A stretch of 64,000 nucleotides of DNA from Sphingomonas lenta (lineage in GTDB: Bacteria > Pseudomonadota > Alphaproteobacteria > Sphingomonadales > Sphingomonadaceae): positions 62,001 through 126,000 of the forward strand of contig NZ_NSLI01000001.1 of the NCBI RefSeq assembly GCF_002288825.1. Reading direction: 5' to 3'. The translations under genes were made by a program, and so were the position numbers. The number at the start of each line of letters is the position of its first letter. Position 1 is the first letter of the stretch. A model generated the notes under the pieces. That model was not told the origin of the DNA, made no database searches, and saw only the letters and a list, made by a program, of their open reading frames with translations. Positions 45,442 to 55,229 of the stretch are shown in pieces.

Positions 45442-45583
45442 AGTTTGCTGTAGCCGAAATGTCACAGGTGAGACGCCGCAGTCGATTTGCGGCAGCGAAC
45501 CGTGCTTGACGCGCATCCGCGCGCGTTGTCATTTCGAAGATAGAGTACGGGCGATCAACGCCCGAGCGATTTGGGAGAGAGCA

Positions 45584-48514
45584 ATGCTGAAGCCGCAGTT
45601 CCTGGCCGCCACCGCGGCGTCCGCGCTGGCGCTGGCCGTCGCCGCGCCCGCCGCCGCGCAGACCAACCCGCCCGCTCCCGGCGGCCAGGAGCAGCCCGGC
45701 GACGCGAACACGACGCCGCCGCCCGGAACCACGAGCGCGAGCGGCCAGGAGCAGTCGGACCAGGGCTCGATCAGCGGGCCCAACGACCCGCAGGGCACGC
45801 CGGAGGAGACGATGTCGACCGGCGACATCGTTGTCACCGCGCAGGGCCGCGCCCAGGCGCTGGCCGACGTGCCCGTCGCCGTGTCGGTCGTGAACGCCGC
45901 CAACCTGGAGCGCACGGGCGCGACCGACATCCGGCAGATCACGCAGGTCGCGCCCTCGCTGCTCGTCAGCTCGACCGGCAACGAGGCTAATGGCTCGGCG
46001 CGCCTGCGCGGCATCGGCACCGTGGGCGACAATCCCGGCCTGGAGAGCTCGGTCGCGGTGTTCGTGGACGGCGTGTACCGCTCGCGCTCGGGCGTGGGCT
46101 TGAACGAGTTGGGCGACATCGAGCGCGTGGAGGTGCTGCGCGGACCGCAGGGCACGCTGTTCGGCCGCAACGCGTCGGCCGGCATCATCTCCATCGTGTC
46201 CAAGGCGCCGGACCTCAACCGCCTCAGCGGCGGCGTGCAGGCCGAATACGGCAACTACGACTATTACCGCCTGGCGGGGAACATCAACGTGCCGCTCGGC
46301 GACACGCTGGCGGGGCGCATCGACGCCGTGTACGTCAAGCGCGACGGCTTCCTGTACGACGTCACCAATGACCGGCGCGTCAACGACCGCGACCGACTGT
46401 TCGCGCGCGGGCAGCTGCTGTTCCAGCCCGACGACGCGCTCACCGTGCGCCTGATCGCCGACTACACCAAGCGCGAGGAGGCGTGCTGCGGCGCGGTGTA
46501 CATCAACGGTTCGGTCGCGCCCGCCAACCGGAACCTGACCAACCCCGCGCTCAACCCGATCGTGCGCGTGCTCCAGGACCTCGACCCGCAGCGCTACGGC
46601 CAGCAGCCCTTCACCGATCCCTTCTCGCGGCGCATCTACGTCAATCAGGGCCGCTCTTATGACGGCGAGACGGAGGATTACGGCTTCTCGGGCCAGATCG
46701 ACTATGACTTCGGCTTCGGCACGCTGACGTCCATCACCGGCTATCGCGTGTACGACAATTTCCAGGGTTCGGACACGGATTACGGGCCCGTCGACATCCT
46801 GTACCGCGCGGCTAACGAGAATGGCGGCGCGCGTCGGTTCGAGACGTTCAGCCAGGAGCTGCGGCTGCAGGGCACGGCGTTCGACGACCGGTTGGACTGG
46901 CTGGTCGGTGCCTATTACGCCAACGAGGACCTGACGGTTAAGGACAATCTGCGCTTCGGCACGCAATATGGCCGTTTCGCGACGTGCCGCCTCGTCCAGG
47001 CGTTCGGATTTCCGGGCAGTTTCTACGCGCCGGGTGCTGCCGCCTGCTTGAGCCCCACGGGTCGCGCGGTGCTGAGCAACCAGGTGCCGGGCGTGCCGTC
47101 GCCCTTCGGCGCGGGCGGCGCGGCGATCGTGGGCGCGTTCGACCGCCTCGCGACCGTCAACGACCGCGGCACCACGACCGACCGGTACGAGCAGAACAGC
47201 GAGAACTACGCGTTCTTCACGCACAACATCTTCGAGATCACGGAAGGCCTGAACTTCACGATCGGCGCCCGCTACACGCGCGAGGTCAAGACGTTCGACG
47301 CGCTGTTCGGCAACGACAACACCGCCTGCCCGGCGCAGCAGGCCGCGCTTCGGCCGTTCCTCGGCACGCCGCTCGCGGCGGCGGCGACGGGCCTCATCAA
47401 CCTGGCCTGCCAGGGCAATTCCACCTCCGAGCTGAACGGCGTCGCGATCAGCGATCGGCGCAAGGAGAGCGAGTTCACCGGAACCGCGATCCTGTCATAT
47501 AAGATCACGCCCGACCTGCTCGTCTACGGCTCGGTCGCGCGGGGCTACAAGGCTGGAGGCTTCAACCTCGACCGCTCGGCGCTGAAGGCTCCAGTGGAGG
47601 GCGTCGGCACCGCCTCGGTGCGCACCACCTTCGCGGACTTCGGCGGGGCGCAGGCGCTGGTCGGCCGACTGCAGTTCGATGAGGAGATCAACACCGCGTT
47701 CGAGGTCGGCGCGAAATACTCGACGGGGTCGTTCAGCCTGAACGTCGCCGCGTTCCGCCAAGAGTTCGACAATTTCCAGCTCAACACGTTCAACGGCTCG
47801 GTCTTCCTGGTCCAGAACGTCAACTCGTGCGGAACCGACCTGAACGGCGCCGACCGCGACACCGCGCCCTTCGTGCCCAACGCTGCCGCGACGGGCGCGT
47901 GCGACCCGGACGAGGTGCGGCCGGGCGTGATCAGCCAGGGCTTCGAGGTCGAGGCGTCGCTGAGCCCCGTGCGCAACGTGACGGTGAACGCGGGCCTGAC
48001 CTATGCCGACACTTTCTTCCGCAACGACCTGGTCGGCGGCGAGAGCGGCGCGCCGCTCGACCCGGCGCTGCTGCGTCTGCCCGGCGACAACCTGTCCAAC
48101 GCGCCGGAGATCGTGACTACGACCTCGCTGACCTGGACGCCGCCGCTGGGCGACACGGGGCTGAGCGGCCTGTTCTACGTCGACCAGCGCACGACCAGCG
48201 ACTACAATACGGGGTCCGACCTGTTCCCGCAGAAGGAGCAGGACGGGTTCACCCTGGTCAACGCGCGCATCGGCATCCGCGGGCCGGACAGCCGCTGGTC
48301 GATTGAGGCCTGGGCGCAGAACCTGTTCGACGTCGACTACACGCAGGTGGCGTTCAACTCGCCGTTTCAGGCGGTCGGCACCGGCCCGGTCGCGCCGACG
48401 TCGCCGCTCGCCGGCACCTTCCCGCTGGCGCAGTATCCGGGCGGCACGCAGATCTTCTCCGCCTTCCTGGCCGAGCCGCGCACCTATGGTCTGACCGGGC
48501 GGTTCCGGTTCTGA
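45584..48514 (+). CDS. TonB-dependent receptor, unknown substrate
   Basis: A 976-residue outer-membrane receptor: signal ending near AAPAAAQ, a Gln/Gly/Pro-rich linker, STGDIVVTAQGR box-like segment, then plug with VPVAVSVVNAANLERTGATD, RGIGTVGDN and EVLRGPQGTLFGRNASAG. The barrel has the YKAGGFNLD motif and terminal RTYGLTGRFRF. This belongs to the large siderophore/xenobiotic-like receptor group expanded in sphingomonads, distinct from the maltose-type receptor at 30612. A ribosome site GGGAGAGAG precedes the ATG. Next genes: an MFS transporter and a porin. Substrate unknown; the acyl-CoA context hints at a hydrophobic or aromatic acid. Confidence 0.92.
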   Translation: MLKPQFLAATAASALALAVAAPAAAQTNPPAPGGQEQPGDANTTPPPGTTSASGQEQSDQGSISGPNDPQGTPEETMSTGDIVVTAQGRAQALADVPVAVSVVNAANLERTGATDIRQITQVAPSLLVSSTGNEANGSARLRGIGTVGDNPGLESSVAVFVDGVYRSRSGVGLNELGDIERVEVLRGPQGTLFGRNASAGIISIVSKAPDLNRLSGGVQAEYGNYDYYRLAGNINVPLGDTLAGRIDAVYVKRDGFLYDVTNDRRVNDRDRLFARGQLLFQPDDALTVRLIADYTKREEACCGAVYINGSVAPANRNLTNPALNPIVRVLQDLDPQRYGQQPFTDPFSRRIYVNQGRSYDGETEDYGFSGQIDYDFGFGTLTSITGYRVYDNFQGSDTDYGPVDILYRAANENGGARRFETFSQELRLQGTAFDDRLDWLVGAYYANEDLTVKDNLRFGTQYGRFATCRLVQAFGFPGSFYAPGAAACLSPTGRAVLSNQVPGVPSPFGAGGAAIVGAFDRLATVNDRGTTTDRYEQNSENYAFFTHNIFEITEGLNFTIGARYTREVKTFDALFGNDNTACPAQQAALRPFLGTPLAAAATGLINLACQGNSTSELNGVAISDRRKESEFTGTAILSYKITPDLLVYGSVARGYKAGGFNLDRSALKAPVEGVGTASVRTTFADFGGAQALVGRLQFDEEINTAFEVGAKYSTGSFSLNVAAFRQEFDNFQLNTFNGSVFLVQNVNSCGTDLNGADRDTAPFVPNAAATGACDPDEVRPGVISQGFEVEASLSPVRNVTVNAGLTYADTFFRNDLVGGESGAPLDPALLRLPGDNLSNAPEIVTTTSLTWTPPLGDTGLSGLFYVDQRTTSDYNTGSDLFPQKEQDGFTLVNARIGIRGPDSRWSIEAWAQNLFDVDYTQVAFNSPFQAVGTGPVAPTSPLAGTFPLAQYPGGTQIFSAFLAEPRTYGLTGRFRF

Positions 48515-48539
48515 TCCGGCGTCCGGAATGAAGTGATCG

Positions 48540-48575
48540 GGCCGCCGTTCGGTATCTCCGGACGGCGGCCTTTTT
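48540..48575 (+). terminator. Rho-independent terminator after the receptor gene
   Basis: Stem GGCCGCCGTTCG (48540-48551) pairs with CGGACGGCGGCC (48559-48570) with one wobble, seven-base loop, followed by TTTTTG. It ends the receptor transcript 26 bp after its stop and separates it from the MFS gene at 48592. Confidence 0.9.
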
Positions 48576-48591
48576 GTTGGGATCAGCAGCC

Positions 48592-49887
48592 ATGGCTTCT
48601 TCGACCGCCCCCGAAAGCGCCGACGAGCGCGCGCTGCGGCGGCGCGGGCTGACGCTCGCGCTGCTCACGATCACCTATTTCTTCAGCTACATGGACCGGC
48701 AGATCCTTGCGATCCTGCTGGAGCTCATCAAGGCGGACCTCCGGCTCACCGACACGCAGCTAGGGCTGCTGTCGGGCCTAGCCTTTGCGATCTTCTACGC
48801 GACGCTGGGCGTGCCCGTGGCGCGGCTCGCGGACCGGTCGAACAGGCGCAACATCATCGCGGTCGCGCTCGCGCTCTGGAGCGCGATGACGGCCTTGTGC
48901 GGGCTGGCGCAGAACTTCGCGCAACTGCTGCTTGCGCGTATCGGCGTCGGCGTGGGGGAGGCGGGGTCGAGCCCGCCCAGCCACTCGATCATCGCCGACC
49001 TCTACCCGCCGGAGAAGCGCGCGGGCGCGATGGCGATCTACTCGACGGGCGTGGTGCTGGGCGGCGGCTTTGGCACGATGATCGGCGGCTATGTGGCGAG
49101 CCTGTATGGCTGGCGCTGGGCGATGGTCGTTGTCGGCGTGCCCGGCATCCTGCTGGCGCTGTTCGTATGGGCGTTCGTCGTCGAGCCGCGGCGCGGGCTG
49201 TCCGATCCCGCCCGCGCCGCTGACACGTCGCCCATGCCGAGCGTGGGGTCGGCGTTCGCGGCCATGTGGGCGAACAAGCCGGCGTTCCACCTGGTGATGG
49301 CGGTGACGATCACGTCGATGATCGGCTATGCGCTCGCGGGCTGGGGGCCGAGTTTCCTCCAGCGTTCGCTCAGCTACTCGGTGCGCGAGGTGGCGCTGAT
49401 CTTCGCGCCGCTCGCCGCGGTCGCGGGCACGGTCGGCGGCCTGGCCGGCGGCGCGATCGCGAACCGCGCGGCGGCCCGCTACGGCCTCCACGCGCAGAGC
49501 TGGATGGTGGCGGTGCTCAAGCTCGTCGCGCTGCCGTTCATGATCGGCTTCTACCTGACCGAATCGCAGTCGCTGGCAATGGTTTTCTACGTGCTCAACT
49601 ACCTGTTCGCGTCGAGCTATCTCGGGCCCACCTTCGCGCTGATCCAGAGCCTCGCGCCGCTCAGGATGCGGGCGATGTGGGCGGCGGTGACGCTGCTCGT
49701 CATCAACCTCATCGGGCTGGGGCTGGGGCCGACGCTGATCGGGATCCTGAGCGATCTGCTGCGGCCGGTCACGGGTCCGGAGGAATCGCTACGCTGGGCG
49801 CTCGTCGCGGTCGGCTCGGCGACGCCCTGGGCGATCTGGCACTATTGGCGGGCGGGGGTTCTTCTTCGACGCGCGCCGGCGGACTAG
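48592..49887 (+). CDS. MFS transporter, spinster-like
   Basis: A 431-residue 12-helix MFS protein. Helix 1-2 contain YFFSYMDRQILAILLELIK and LGLLSGLAFAIFYATLGVPVARLADRSNRR, a pattern seen in the spinster/hexuronate-type carriers abundant next to ACADs and TonB receptors in sphingomonads. Substrate unknown; import of an organic acid is plausible. It follows a strong terminator, so it needs its own promoter or read-through, and lies 10 bp before the porin gene. Confidence 0.87.
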   Translation: MASSTAPESADERALRRRGLTLALLTITYFFSYMDRQILAILLELIKADLRLTDTQLGLLSGLAFAIFYATLGVPVARLADRSNRRNIIAVALALWSAMTALCGLAQNFAQLLLARIGVGVGEAGSSPPSHSIIADLYPPEKRAGAMAIYSTGVVLGGGFGTMIGGYVASLYGWRWAMVVVGVPGILLALFVWAFVVEPRRGLSDPARAADTSPMPSVGSAFAAMWANKPAFHLVMAVTITSMIGYALAGWGPSFLQRSLSYSVREVALIFAPLAAVAGTVGGLAGGAIANRAAARYGLHAQSWMVAVLKLVALPFMIGFYLTESQSLAMVFYVLNYLFASSYLGPTFALIQSLAPLRMRAMWAAVTLLVINLIGLGLGPTLIGILSDLLRPVTGPEESLRWALVAVGSATPWAIWHYWRAGVLLRRAPAD

Positions 49888-49897
49888 GGGCGGTCGG

Positions 49898-51133
49898 GTG
49901 CGCGCCGCCCGACTTCCACCGCTCCTTCTGCTTCTCGCGGCGGCGGCTCCGCCGCAGGAGCCCGACCGCGCGCAGAGCGGCAGCCGCGACGGGACCGCGC
50001 CCCCGGCGGCCCGCGCGGACGACGGTCGCGCGCCGGCGGTGGACCTGTCGGTGGTCTACACCGCCGAGACCTGGCGTGTCGCGCGGGGCGGCCGTCGGGG
50101 TGGCGGGCGTTACCTCGACAGCCTGGACGTGGCGCTGACTGTAGACGCCGAGCGCGTGGCGGGCTGGCGCGGCGTGACGCTGTTCGCCTATGGCCTGTAC
50201 AATAACGGCGCGTCCCTGTCGGGCGACCTGGTGGGCGACGCGCAGATCGTGTCGAACATCGAGACGGGCGTACGCGCGGCGCGGCTCTACGAGGCCTGGG
50301 GCGAGAAGCGATGGACCGGCGGGTCGCTGCGCGCGGGCTTGTACGACCTCGCTTCCGAGTTCGACAGGACGGAGGCGGGCGCGCTGTTCATCCAGTCCTC
50401 GCAAGGCGTCGGGGCGGATCTGGGCCAGTCGGGGCGGAACGGGCCATCCATATTCCCCGTGACCTCGCTCGCGGTGCGCGCCGAAGCGGCGCTGGGCGGT
50501 GGCTGGGCGGCGCGGGGCGCCGTGCTCGACGGGGTGCCGGGCGATCCCGACCGGCCGCGGCGCACCCGCGTCCGGTTGAGCCGGGGCGAGGGCGCGCTGC
50601 TGGTCGGCGAGCTGGCGTGGACGGATGCGCGCACGAAGGTAGCGCTGGGCGGCTGGGCCTACACCGCCCGCTTCCCGGAGTTGGGGACGGGACCGACGGG
50701 CGCGGTCGGCGCCCGGGCCGACAACCGGGGCGCGTACCTGCTCCTCGAGCGCCGCATCGCCCCGTCGGGCGCGAGGGACGGCGCAGGATGGGCCGCGTTC
50801 GCGCGGGTCGGGGGCGCGAACGGGCGGGTGAACCCGATCGTGCGCTACGCCGGCGCGGGGGTGGTGCGCACGGGGTTGCTCCGGCGCGGGCGCGACGACC
50901 AGTTGGGCTTGGCGGTGGCCCGCGCGACGTTCGGCCGGTCCTATCGGCGCGCGGTCAGGGGCGCGGGCGGCGTCCCGTCGTCCCACGAGACGGTGGTGGA
51001 GCTCACCTACCGCACGCCGCTGACCGGCTGGCTGACGTTGCAGCCCGACGCGCAATTGGTGATCGACCCGAGCGGCGACCGGCGGCTCCGCGACGCGCTG
51101 GTGCTGGGCGTACGCGCGGAGCTGGGCTTCTGA
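49898..51133 (+). CDS. OprB-type carbohydrate porin
   Basis: A 411-residue outer-membrane protein. A signal peptide (LPPLLLLLAAAAP) precedes a disordered linker and a beta-rich region with DLSVVYTAETWRVARGG, LRAGLYDLASEFD and SIFPVTSLAVRAEA, features of the OprB family, and a final phenylalanine (VRAELGF). Start is GTG, 10 bp after the MFS gene, so the two are probably an operon and may deliver the same solute across both membranes. Confidence 0.82.
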   Translation: MRAARLPPLLLLLAAAAPPQEPDRAQSGSRDGTAPPAARADDGRAPAVDLSVVYTAETWRVARGGRRGGGRYLDSLDVALTVDAERVAGWRGVTLFAYGLYNNGASLSGDLVGDAQIVSNIETGVRAARLYEAWGEKRWTGGSLRAGLYDLASEFDRTEAGALFIQSSQGVGADLGQSGRNGPSIFPVTSLAVRAEAALGGGWAARGAVLDGVPGDPDRPRRTRVRLSRGEGALLVGELAWTDARTKVALGGWAYTARFPELGTGPTGAVGARADNRGAYLLLERRIAPSGARDGAGWAAFARVGGANGRVNPIVRYAGAGVVRTGLLRRGRDDQLGLAVARATFGRSYRRAVRGAGGVPSSHETVVELTYRTPLTGWLTLQPDAQLVIDPSGDRRLRDALVLGVRAELGF

Positions 51134-51158
51134 TGCGCCCCCATGGTTTGGCGGCCCC

Positions 51159-52463
51159 TCACGGGGCGGGCGCGTCGCCGCCGAAGAGGCCGAACAGCAG
51201 GGTCGACGCGTACATCCGGATCGCGGTCTCGCGCGGCATGGTGCCGGCCCATTTGCGCATGTCGAACGCGGCGTTCTGGAGCGCCATCAGCGCCTGCGCG
51301 GCGACCAGCGCGTCGACGGGACGGATTGAGCCTTCGGCGACGCCGTCCATGATCGTCCCGGCGTAGCGGCGCGCGATGCGGTTGGAGCGCTCCACCATCG
51401 CCGCGCGCACGCCCAGAGGCAGGCCGGAGAGCGCCGTCGTGCGGAGCAGGGGGCCGCGCTCGGAGAACTGGATGTCGAGCAGCGTCGCCACCGCGCTCGA
51501 CAGCCGCGTCCAGTGGCTGCCGCCCGCGTCGTCGGCGAGGCGCTGGGCGTGGCCGATGGTGTCGAAGCTACGCTTGTAGCAGGCGATCACCAAGTCGTCC
51601 TTGGCGTCGAGGTGGTGGTAGAAGCTGCCCTTGGTGACGTTGAGCTCGGACGCGATCCGCTGGACGGACGCGCCGCGATAGCCGAGCTCGTTGATGAGGC
51701 GCGTGGCGGCGAGCAGGAACGACTCGCGACCGGGCACGGGGTCGTCGTGCGGGAGCTCCAGCATCGCCGGCTCCCAGCGCTGGCCGGGACCGGCGAGGCC
51801 GTGCGCGAACACGTCGAACAGCCTCTCCTCGACGCGGTCGAACTGGTCAGGCTCGTAGCGGTTGAGCCAGGCCGGCACCCAGAACATGTTCTCGAGCAGC
51901 ACGTGCGCGCGCGCGCCGTGGAGATCGGTCTTGGCGCGGCCCTCCGCCGGACCCCAGAGCGCGCGCGTTTTGCGGAACACGCGCTGCCAGCCCGCCATCA
52001 GCCGCCCGCGCACCGGGTCCTCGGTCGCGCGCAGGTCGGACAGGACGGCGAAGGCGGTCTCCTCGCCGCGATTGATGCGCTGCAGGCGATCCATGTTGAG
52101 GCGTAGGAAGCGGCGGACGCGGAGCTCGGGCGTCGGCTCGGCGGCGGCTTCGTCGAGCATCGCCGTGAGCGTGTCGAGCGTGTTCTCGAATGCGGCGGCC
52201 GCTAAGTCCTCCTTGCGGCGGAAATAGTAGGTGACGGACGTGGTGTTGAGCCCGACGCGGCGCGCCACGTCGGCGAAGGTCATGCCCTTCGCGCTCTGCT
52301 CGTTGATCGCTTCCGCCGCGGCGGCGAGGATGGCGTCGCGCTTCGCCATGAAGCGCCGGGTCGCCTTGTCCTCCCCCGCGGCACCCCCTTCGGTCGCCTG
52401 CATGAGCACGAATGTATCATCGCGGTCCGGAACGAACAGTCCTTTTCCGTAGGGTCGTGGCAT
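51159..52463 (-). CDS. Tandem TetR-family regulator (two repressor units)
   Basis: A 434-residue protein with two TetR-type units in one chain. The first helix-turn-helix (about 62-84) reads FADVARRVGLNTTSVTYYF and is followed by its helical sensor region; the second (about 264-286) reads VQRIASELNVTKGSFYHHL, again with its own sensor region to the end. TetR proteins are normally about 200 residues and dimeric. It is divergent from the ACAD at 52526 with a 62-bp gap and likely controls that operon, perhaps sensing an acyl-CoA. A start at 52403 is an alternative; neither has a strong ribosome site. Confidence 0.88.
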   Translation of the reverse strand: MPRPYGKGLFVPDRDDTFVLMQATEGGAAGEDKATRRFMAKRDAILAAAAEAINEQSAKGMTFADVARRVGLNTTSVTYYFRRKEDLAAAAFENTLDTLTAMLDEAAAEPTPELRVRRFLRLNMDRLQRINRGEETAFAVLSDLRATEDPVRGRLMAGWQRVFRKTRALWGPAEGRAKTDLHGARAHVLLENMFWVPAWLNRYEPDQFDRVEERLFDVFAHGLAGPGQRWEPAMLELPHDDPVPGRESFLLAATRLINELGYRGASVQRIASELNVTKGSFYHHLDAKDDLVIACYKRSFDTIGHAQRLADDAGGSHWTRLSSAVATLLDIQFSERGPLLRTTALSGLPLGVRAAMVERSNRIARRYAGTIMDGVAEGSIRPVDALVAAQALMALQNAAFDMRKWAGTMPRETAIRMYASTLLFGLFGGDAPAP

Positions 52464-52525
52464 GCTTGTCCGAATGAGCGGTACGGTTTAAGCGTCGGCG
52501 GAACGGATCGAAGGAGAGTGCGCCG

Positions 52526-53851
52526 ATGGACTTCACGCTGACCGAGCGCGAGACCTATTTCAGGGATCGGGTACGCGACTTCATCGCCCAGCACATCGCA
52601 CCCCGCGACGCCGAGTATCACGAACAGGCGAATGGGGGCGACCGCTGGAAGGTGATTCCGGTCGTGGAGGAGGTGAAAGCCATCGCCAAGGCGCAGGGCC
52701 TGTGGAACTTCTTCATGCCGCCGCACTCGGGGCAGCACCATGTGGACGACACGTTCGAATTCCAGGGCACGCAGCTCACCAACCTCGAATACGCGCTCTG
52801 CGCGGAGGAGATGGGCAAGATCGGCTGGGCGTCCGAGTGCTTCAATTGCTCCGCGCCCGATACGGGCAACATGGAGGTGTTCCACCGCTACGGCACGCGC
52901 GAGCAGAAGGAGCGGTGGCTCCGGCCGCTGATGGAAGGTGAGATCCGCTCGGCGTTCCTGATGACGGAGCCGCAGGTGGCGTCTTCGGACGCGACCAACA
53001 TCGAGACGCGCATGGAGCGGGACGGCGACCATTATGTCATCAACGGGCGTAAATGGTGGTCGTCGGGCGTCGGCGACCCGCGCTGCGCCGTCGCGATCGT
53101 GATGGGCAAGACCAACCCGGACGCGTCGCGTCACACGCAGCAGTCGCAGATCATCGTGCCGCTCGATACGCCCGGCGTCCGGATCGAGCGGATGCTGAGC
53201 GTCTACGGCTACGACCACGCGCCGCACGGCCACGGCGAGGTGGTGCTGGAGAATGTCCGCGTGCCGGCCGAGAACATCCTGCTCGGCGAGGGCAGGGGGT
53301 TCGAGATCGCGCAAGGTAGGCTCGGGCCGGGGCGCATTCACCACTGCATGCGCACGATCGGCACCGCCGAGACGGCGATCGAGGCGATGGCCAAGCGCCT
53401 CCTGTCGCGCGTCGCGTTCGGCAAGACGATCTCGAGCCACTCGGTCTGGGAGGAGCGGATCGCGCGCGCGCGCATCGACATCGAGATGACGCGGCTGCTC
53501 TGCCTGAAGGCCGCCGACATGATGGACCGCGCGGGCAACAAGTCGGCGCAGCTCGAGATCGCGATGATCAAGGTGCAGGCGCCGACCATGGCGCTCAAGA
53601 TCCTGGACGACGCGATCCAGGCGCATGGCGGCGCCGGTGTGTCGGGCGACTTCGACCTCGCGGGTCAGTGGGCCAGCTTGCGCACACTGCGCTTCGCGGA
53701 CGGGCCGGACGAGGTGCACAACCGGGCGATCGCCAGGAACGAGTTCGGCAAGTACGCCGATTATCGCGCGACCCCGCCTGAGCGGGGTGCGGCGGTGCAG
53801 GACGGCGGCGGGCAGCGGCTATCGAGCGGCGATATGGCTGTGGCGCGGTAG
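52526..53851 (+). CDS. Acyl-CoA dehydrogenase, ACAD10/11 or LvaC-like
   Basis: A 441-residue ACAD resembling the dehydrogenase half of ACAD10/11 and bacterial Lva[14 protein letters not shown]-type helix (here [13 protein letters not shown]), [45 protein letters not shown] and [20 protein letters not shown]. Together with the APH-type kinase at 55328 it suggests conversion of 4-hydroxyacyl-CoA via a phosphorylated intermediate to a beta-oxidation substrate, as shown for LvaA/LvaC in Pseudomonas putida. Its substrate here is not known. The gene is the first of a plus-strand operon and is divergent from the TetR-type regulator. Confidence 0.88.
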   Translation: MDFTLTERETYFRDRVRDFIAQHIAPRDAEYHEQANGGDRWKVIPVVEEVKAIAKAQGLWNFFMPPHSGQHHVDDTFEFQGTQLTNLEYALCAEEMGKIGWASECFNCSAPDTGNMEVFHRYGTREQKERWLRPLMEGEIRSAFLMTEPQVASSDATNIETRMERDGDHYVINGRKWWSSGVGDPRCAVAIVMGKTNPDASRHTQQSQIIVPLDTPGVRIERMLSVYGYDHAPHGHGEVVLENVRVPAENILLGEGRGFEIAQGRLGPGRIHHCMRTIGTAETAIEAMAKRLLSRVAFGKTISSHSVWEERIARARIDIEMTRLLCLKAADMMDRAGNKSAQLEIAMIKVQAPTMALKILDDAIQAHGGAGVSGDFDLAGQWASLRTLRFADGPDEVHNRAIARNEFGKYADYRATPPERGAAVQDGGGQRLSSGDMAVAR

Positions 53852-53872
53852 ATTACTCGAGGCGCTCTTGCC

Positions 53873-54127
53873 GTGGGTGAGTTCGCCTTCTTTTTCCCTG
53901 CAGTGCTGACGCTCACAGTGGCATGGTTTTGCTCAAGATATGCCAAGATGTCGGGGACAGTACATCTCCTGTCTTCAACAATCGCCGTCTTGGTTACGTA
54001 TGCTCTGCTGCGAGCAAGGTACACTGTGTTTGAGCTTGGCCCATTCATGATAGTGACTCAGATGACCTCCTTTCCATTCGCACTATTTGCAAGTGTCGCG
54101 GCAGCATCGTCTGGCAAAAACAAGTGA
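53873..54127 (+). CDS. Small membrane protein of unknown family
   Basis: An 84-residue protein with two to three hydrophobic helices (EFAFFFPAVLTLTVAWF, VHLLSSTIAVLVTYALL, FALFASVAAA). GTG start, and its stop overlaps the alcohol dehydrogenase start by 4 bp. Base composition and codon choice are strikingly AT-richer than the surrounding operon (TTT, TCA, GTA, TAT codons), which suggests later insertion or different selection. No family recognised. Confidence 0.55.
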   Translation: MGEFAFFFPAVLTLTVAWFCSRYAKMSGTVHLLSSTIAVLVTYALLRARYTVFELGPFMIVTQMTSFPFALFASVAAASSGKNK

Positions 54128-55209
54128 AAGCCGCCGTCCTCTTTGAAGCCAAGACGCCGCTCCAGATCGAGGAGGTGGTCGTCTCCAAGCCCGCCCCGCG
54201 CGAGGTGCTGATCCGCACGGTCGCGGTGGGCGTGTGCCGGTCGGACCTCCACTTCGTCGACGGCGCGTGGCCGCATCCCGTGCCGACGGTGCCGGGGCAC
54301 GAGGCGGCGGGCGTGGTCGAGGCGGTGGGCACCGACGTGGTGCACGTGAAGCCCGGCGACCACGTCATCACCTTCTTCACCGCGTTCTGCGGCTCCTGCG
54401 AGTTCTGCATTTCGGGCCGCCCGTCGCTCTGCATGGACCCGTCGACCAGGCGGCCGCCGACGAGCGCGCCCAGGCTGTCGTTGGCGGACTCGACGCCGCT
54501 ACACCCGTTTCTGAATCTCTCCAGCTTCGCCGAGATGATGCTGGTGCACGAGAACGCGTGCGTCGCGATCACCAAGGACATGCCGCTCGACCGCGCGGCG
54601 CTGCTCGGCTGCGCGGTGATCACGGGGGCGGGATCGGTGTTCAACGACTCCAAGGTGAAGCCCGGCGAGACGGTCGCGGTGATCGGCGCGGGCGGCATCG
54701 GCCTCGCCGCGGTCAACGCCGCCAAGATCGCGGGCGCGGGCAAGGTGATCGCGATCGACCCCGTGCCGGAGAAGCGCGCGCTCGCCGAGAAGCTGGGCGC
54801 GACGCATACGCTCGACGCGAGCGACCCGGACGTGGGCAAGCGCGTGCTGGCGCTGACCGAGGGCGGCGTGAACTACGCGATAGAGGCGGTGGGACGGCCG
54901 GAGACGGCGGAGCTCGCCTGGACGATCACGCGCCGCGGCGGCACGGCGACGATCCTGGGCATGATCGCGCCGGGCAAGTCGGTCAGCATCCCCGGACCGA
55001 GCTTCCTGTCGGGCAAGCGGCTCCAGGGATCGCTGCTCGGCTCCACACAATTCCCGATCGACATGCCGCGCCTGTGCGAGATGTATCTCGACGGGCGGCT
55101 CGACCTCGACACGATGGTCGCCGAGCGGATCGCGCTGTCCGATGTCAACCATGCGCTCGACAATCTGCGGAAAGGGGACACGGTGCGCAGCATGATCGTG
55201 TTCGAGTGA
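54124..55209 (+). CDS. Zinc-dependent alcohol dehydrogenase (MDR family)
   Basis: A 361-residue medium-chain dehydrogenase. Catalytic zinc ligands Cys38 (GVCRSD), His59 and Glu60 (PGHEAAG) are present, and the four structural-zinc cysteines 89, 92, 95 and 103 (CGSCEFCISGRPSLC). The Rossmann loop is GAGGIGLAA, with a GHG-type proton relay less clear. Class III-like layout with the long VNDS-type loop before the cofactor domain. GTG start overlapping the previous stop. It may oxidise a primary or secondary alcohol generated in the pathway, or act on formaldehyde-glutathione adducts; the former fits the context better. Confidence 0.9.
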   Translation: MKAAVLFEAKTPLQIEEVVVSKPAPREVLIRTVAVGVCRSDLHFVDGAWPHPVPTVPGHEAAGVVEAVGTDVVHVKPGDHVITFFTAFCGSCEFCISGRPSLCMDPSTRRPPTSAPRLSLADSTPLHPFLNLSSFAEMMLVHENACVAITKDMPLDRAALLGCAVITGAGSVFNDSKVKPGETVAVIGAGGIGLAAVNAAKIAGAGKVIAIDPVPEKRALAEKLGATHTLDASDPDVGKRVLALTEGGVNYAIEAVGRPETAELAWTITRRGGTATILGMIAPGKSVSIPGPSFLSGKRLQGSLLGSTQFPIDMPRLCEMYLDGRLDLDTMVAERIALSDVNHALDNLRKGDTVRSMIVFE

Positions 55210-55229
55210 TGGGAACGCGCGCCCCTCTT

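Noticed and set aside
45500-45583. Sigma-70 promoter TTGACG at 45506 before the TonB receptor
   Set aside because: A -35-like box exists, but no acceptable -10 box lies at 16-18 bp, so the call cannot be supported.
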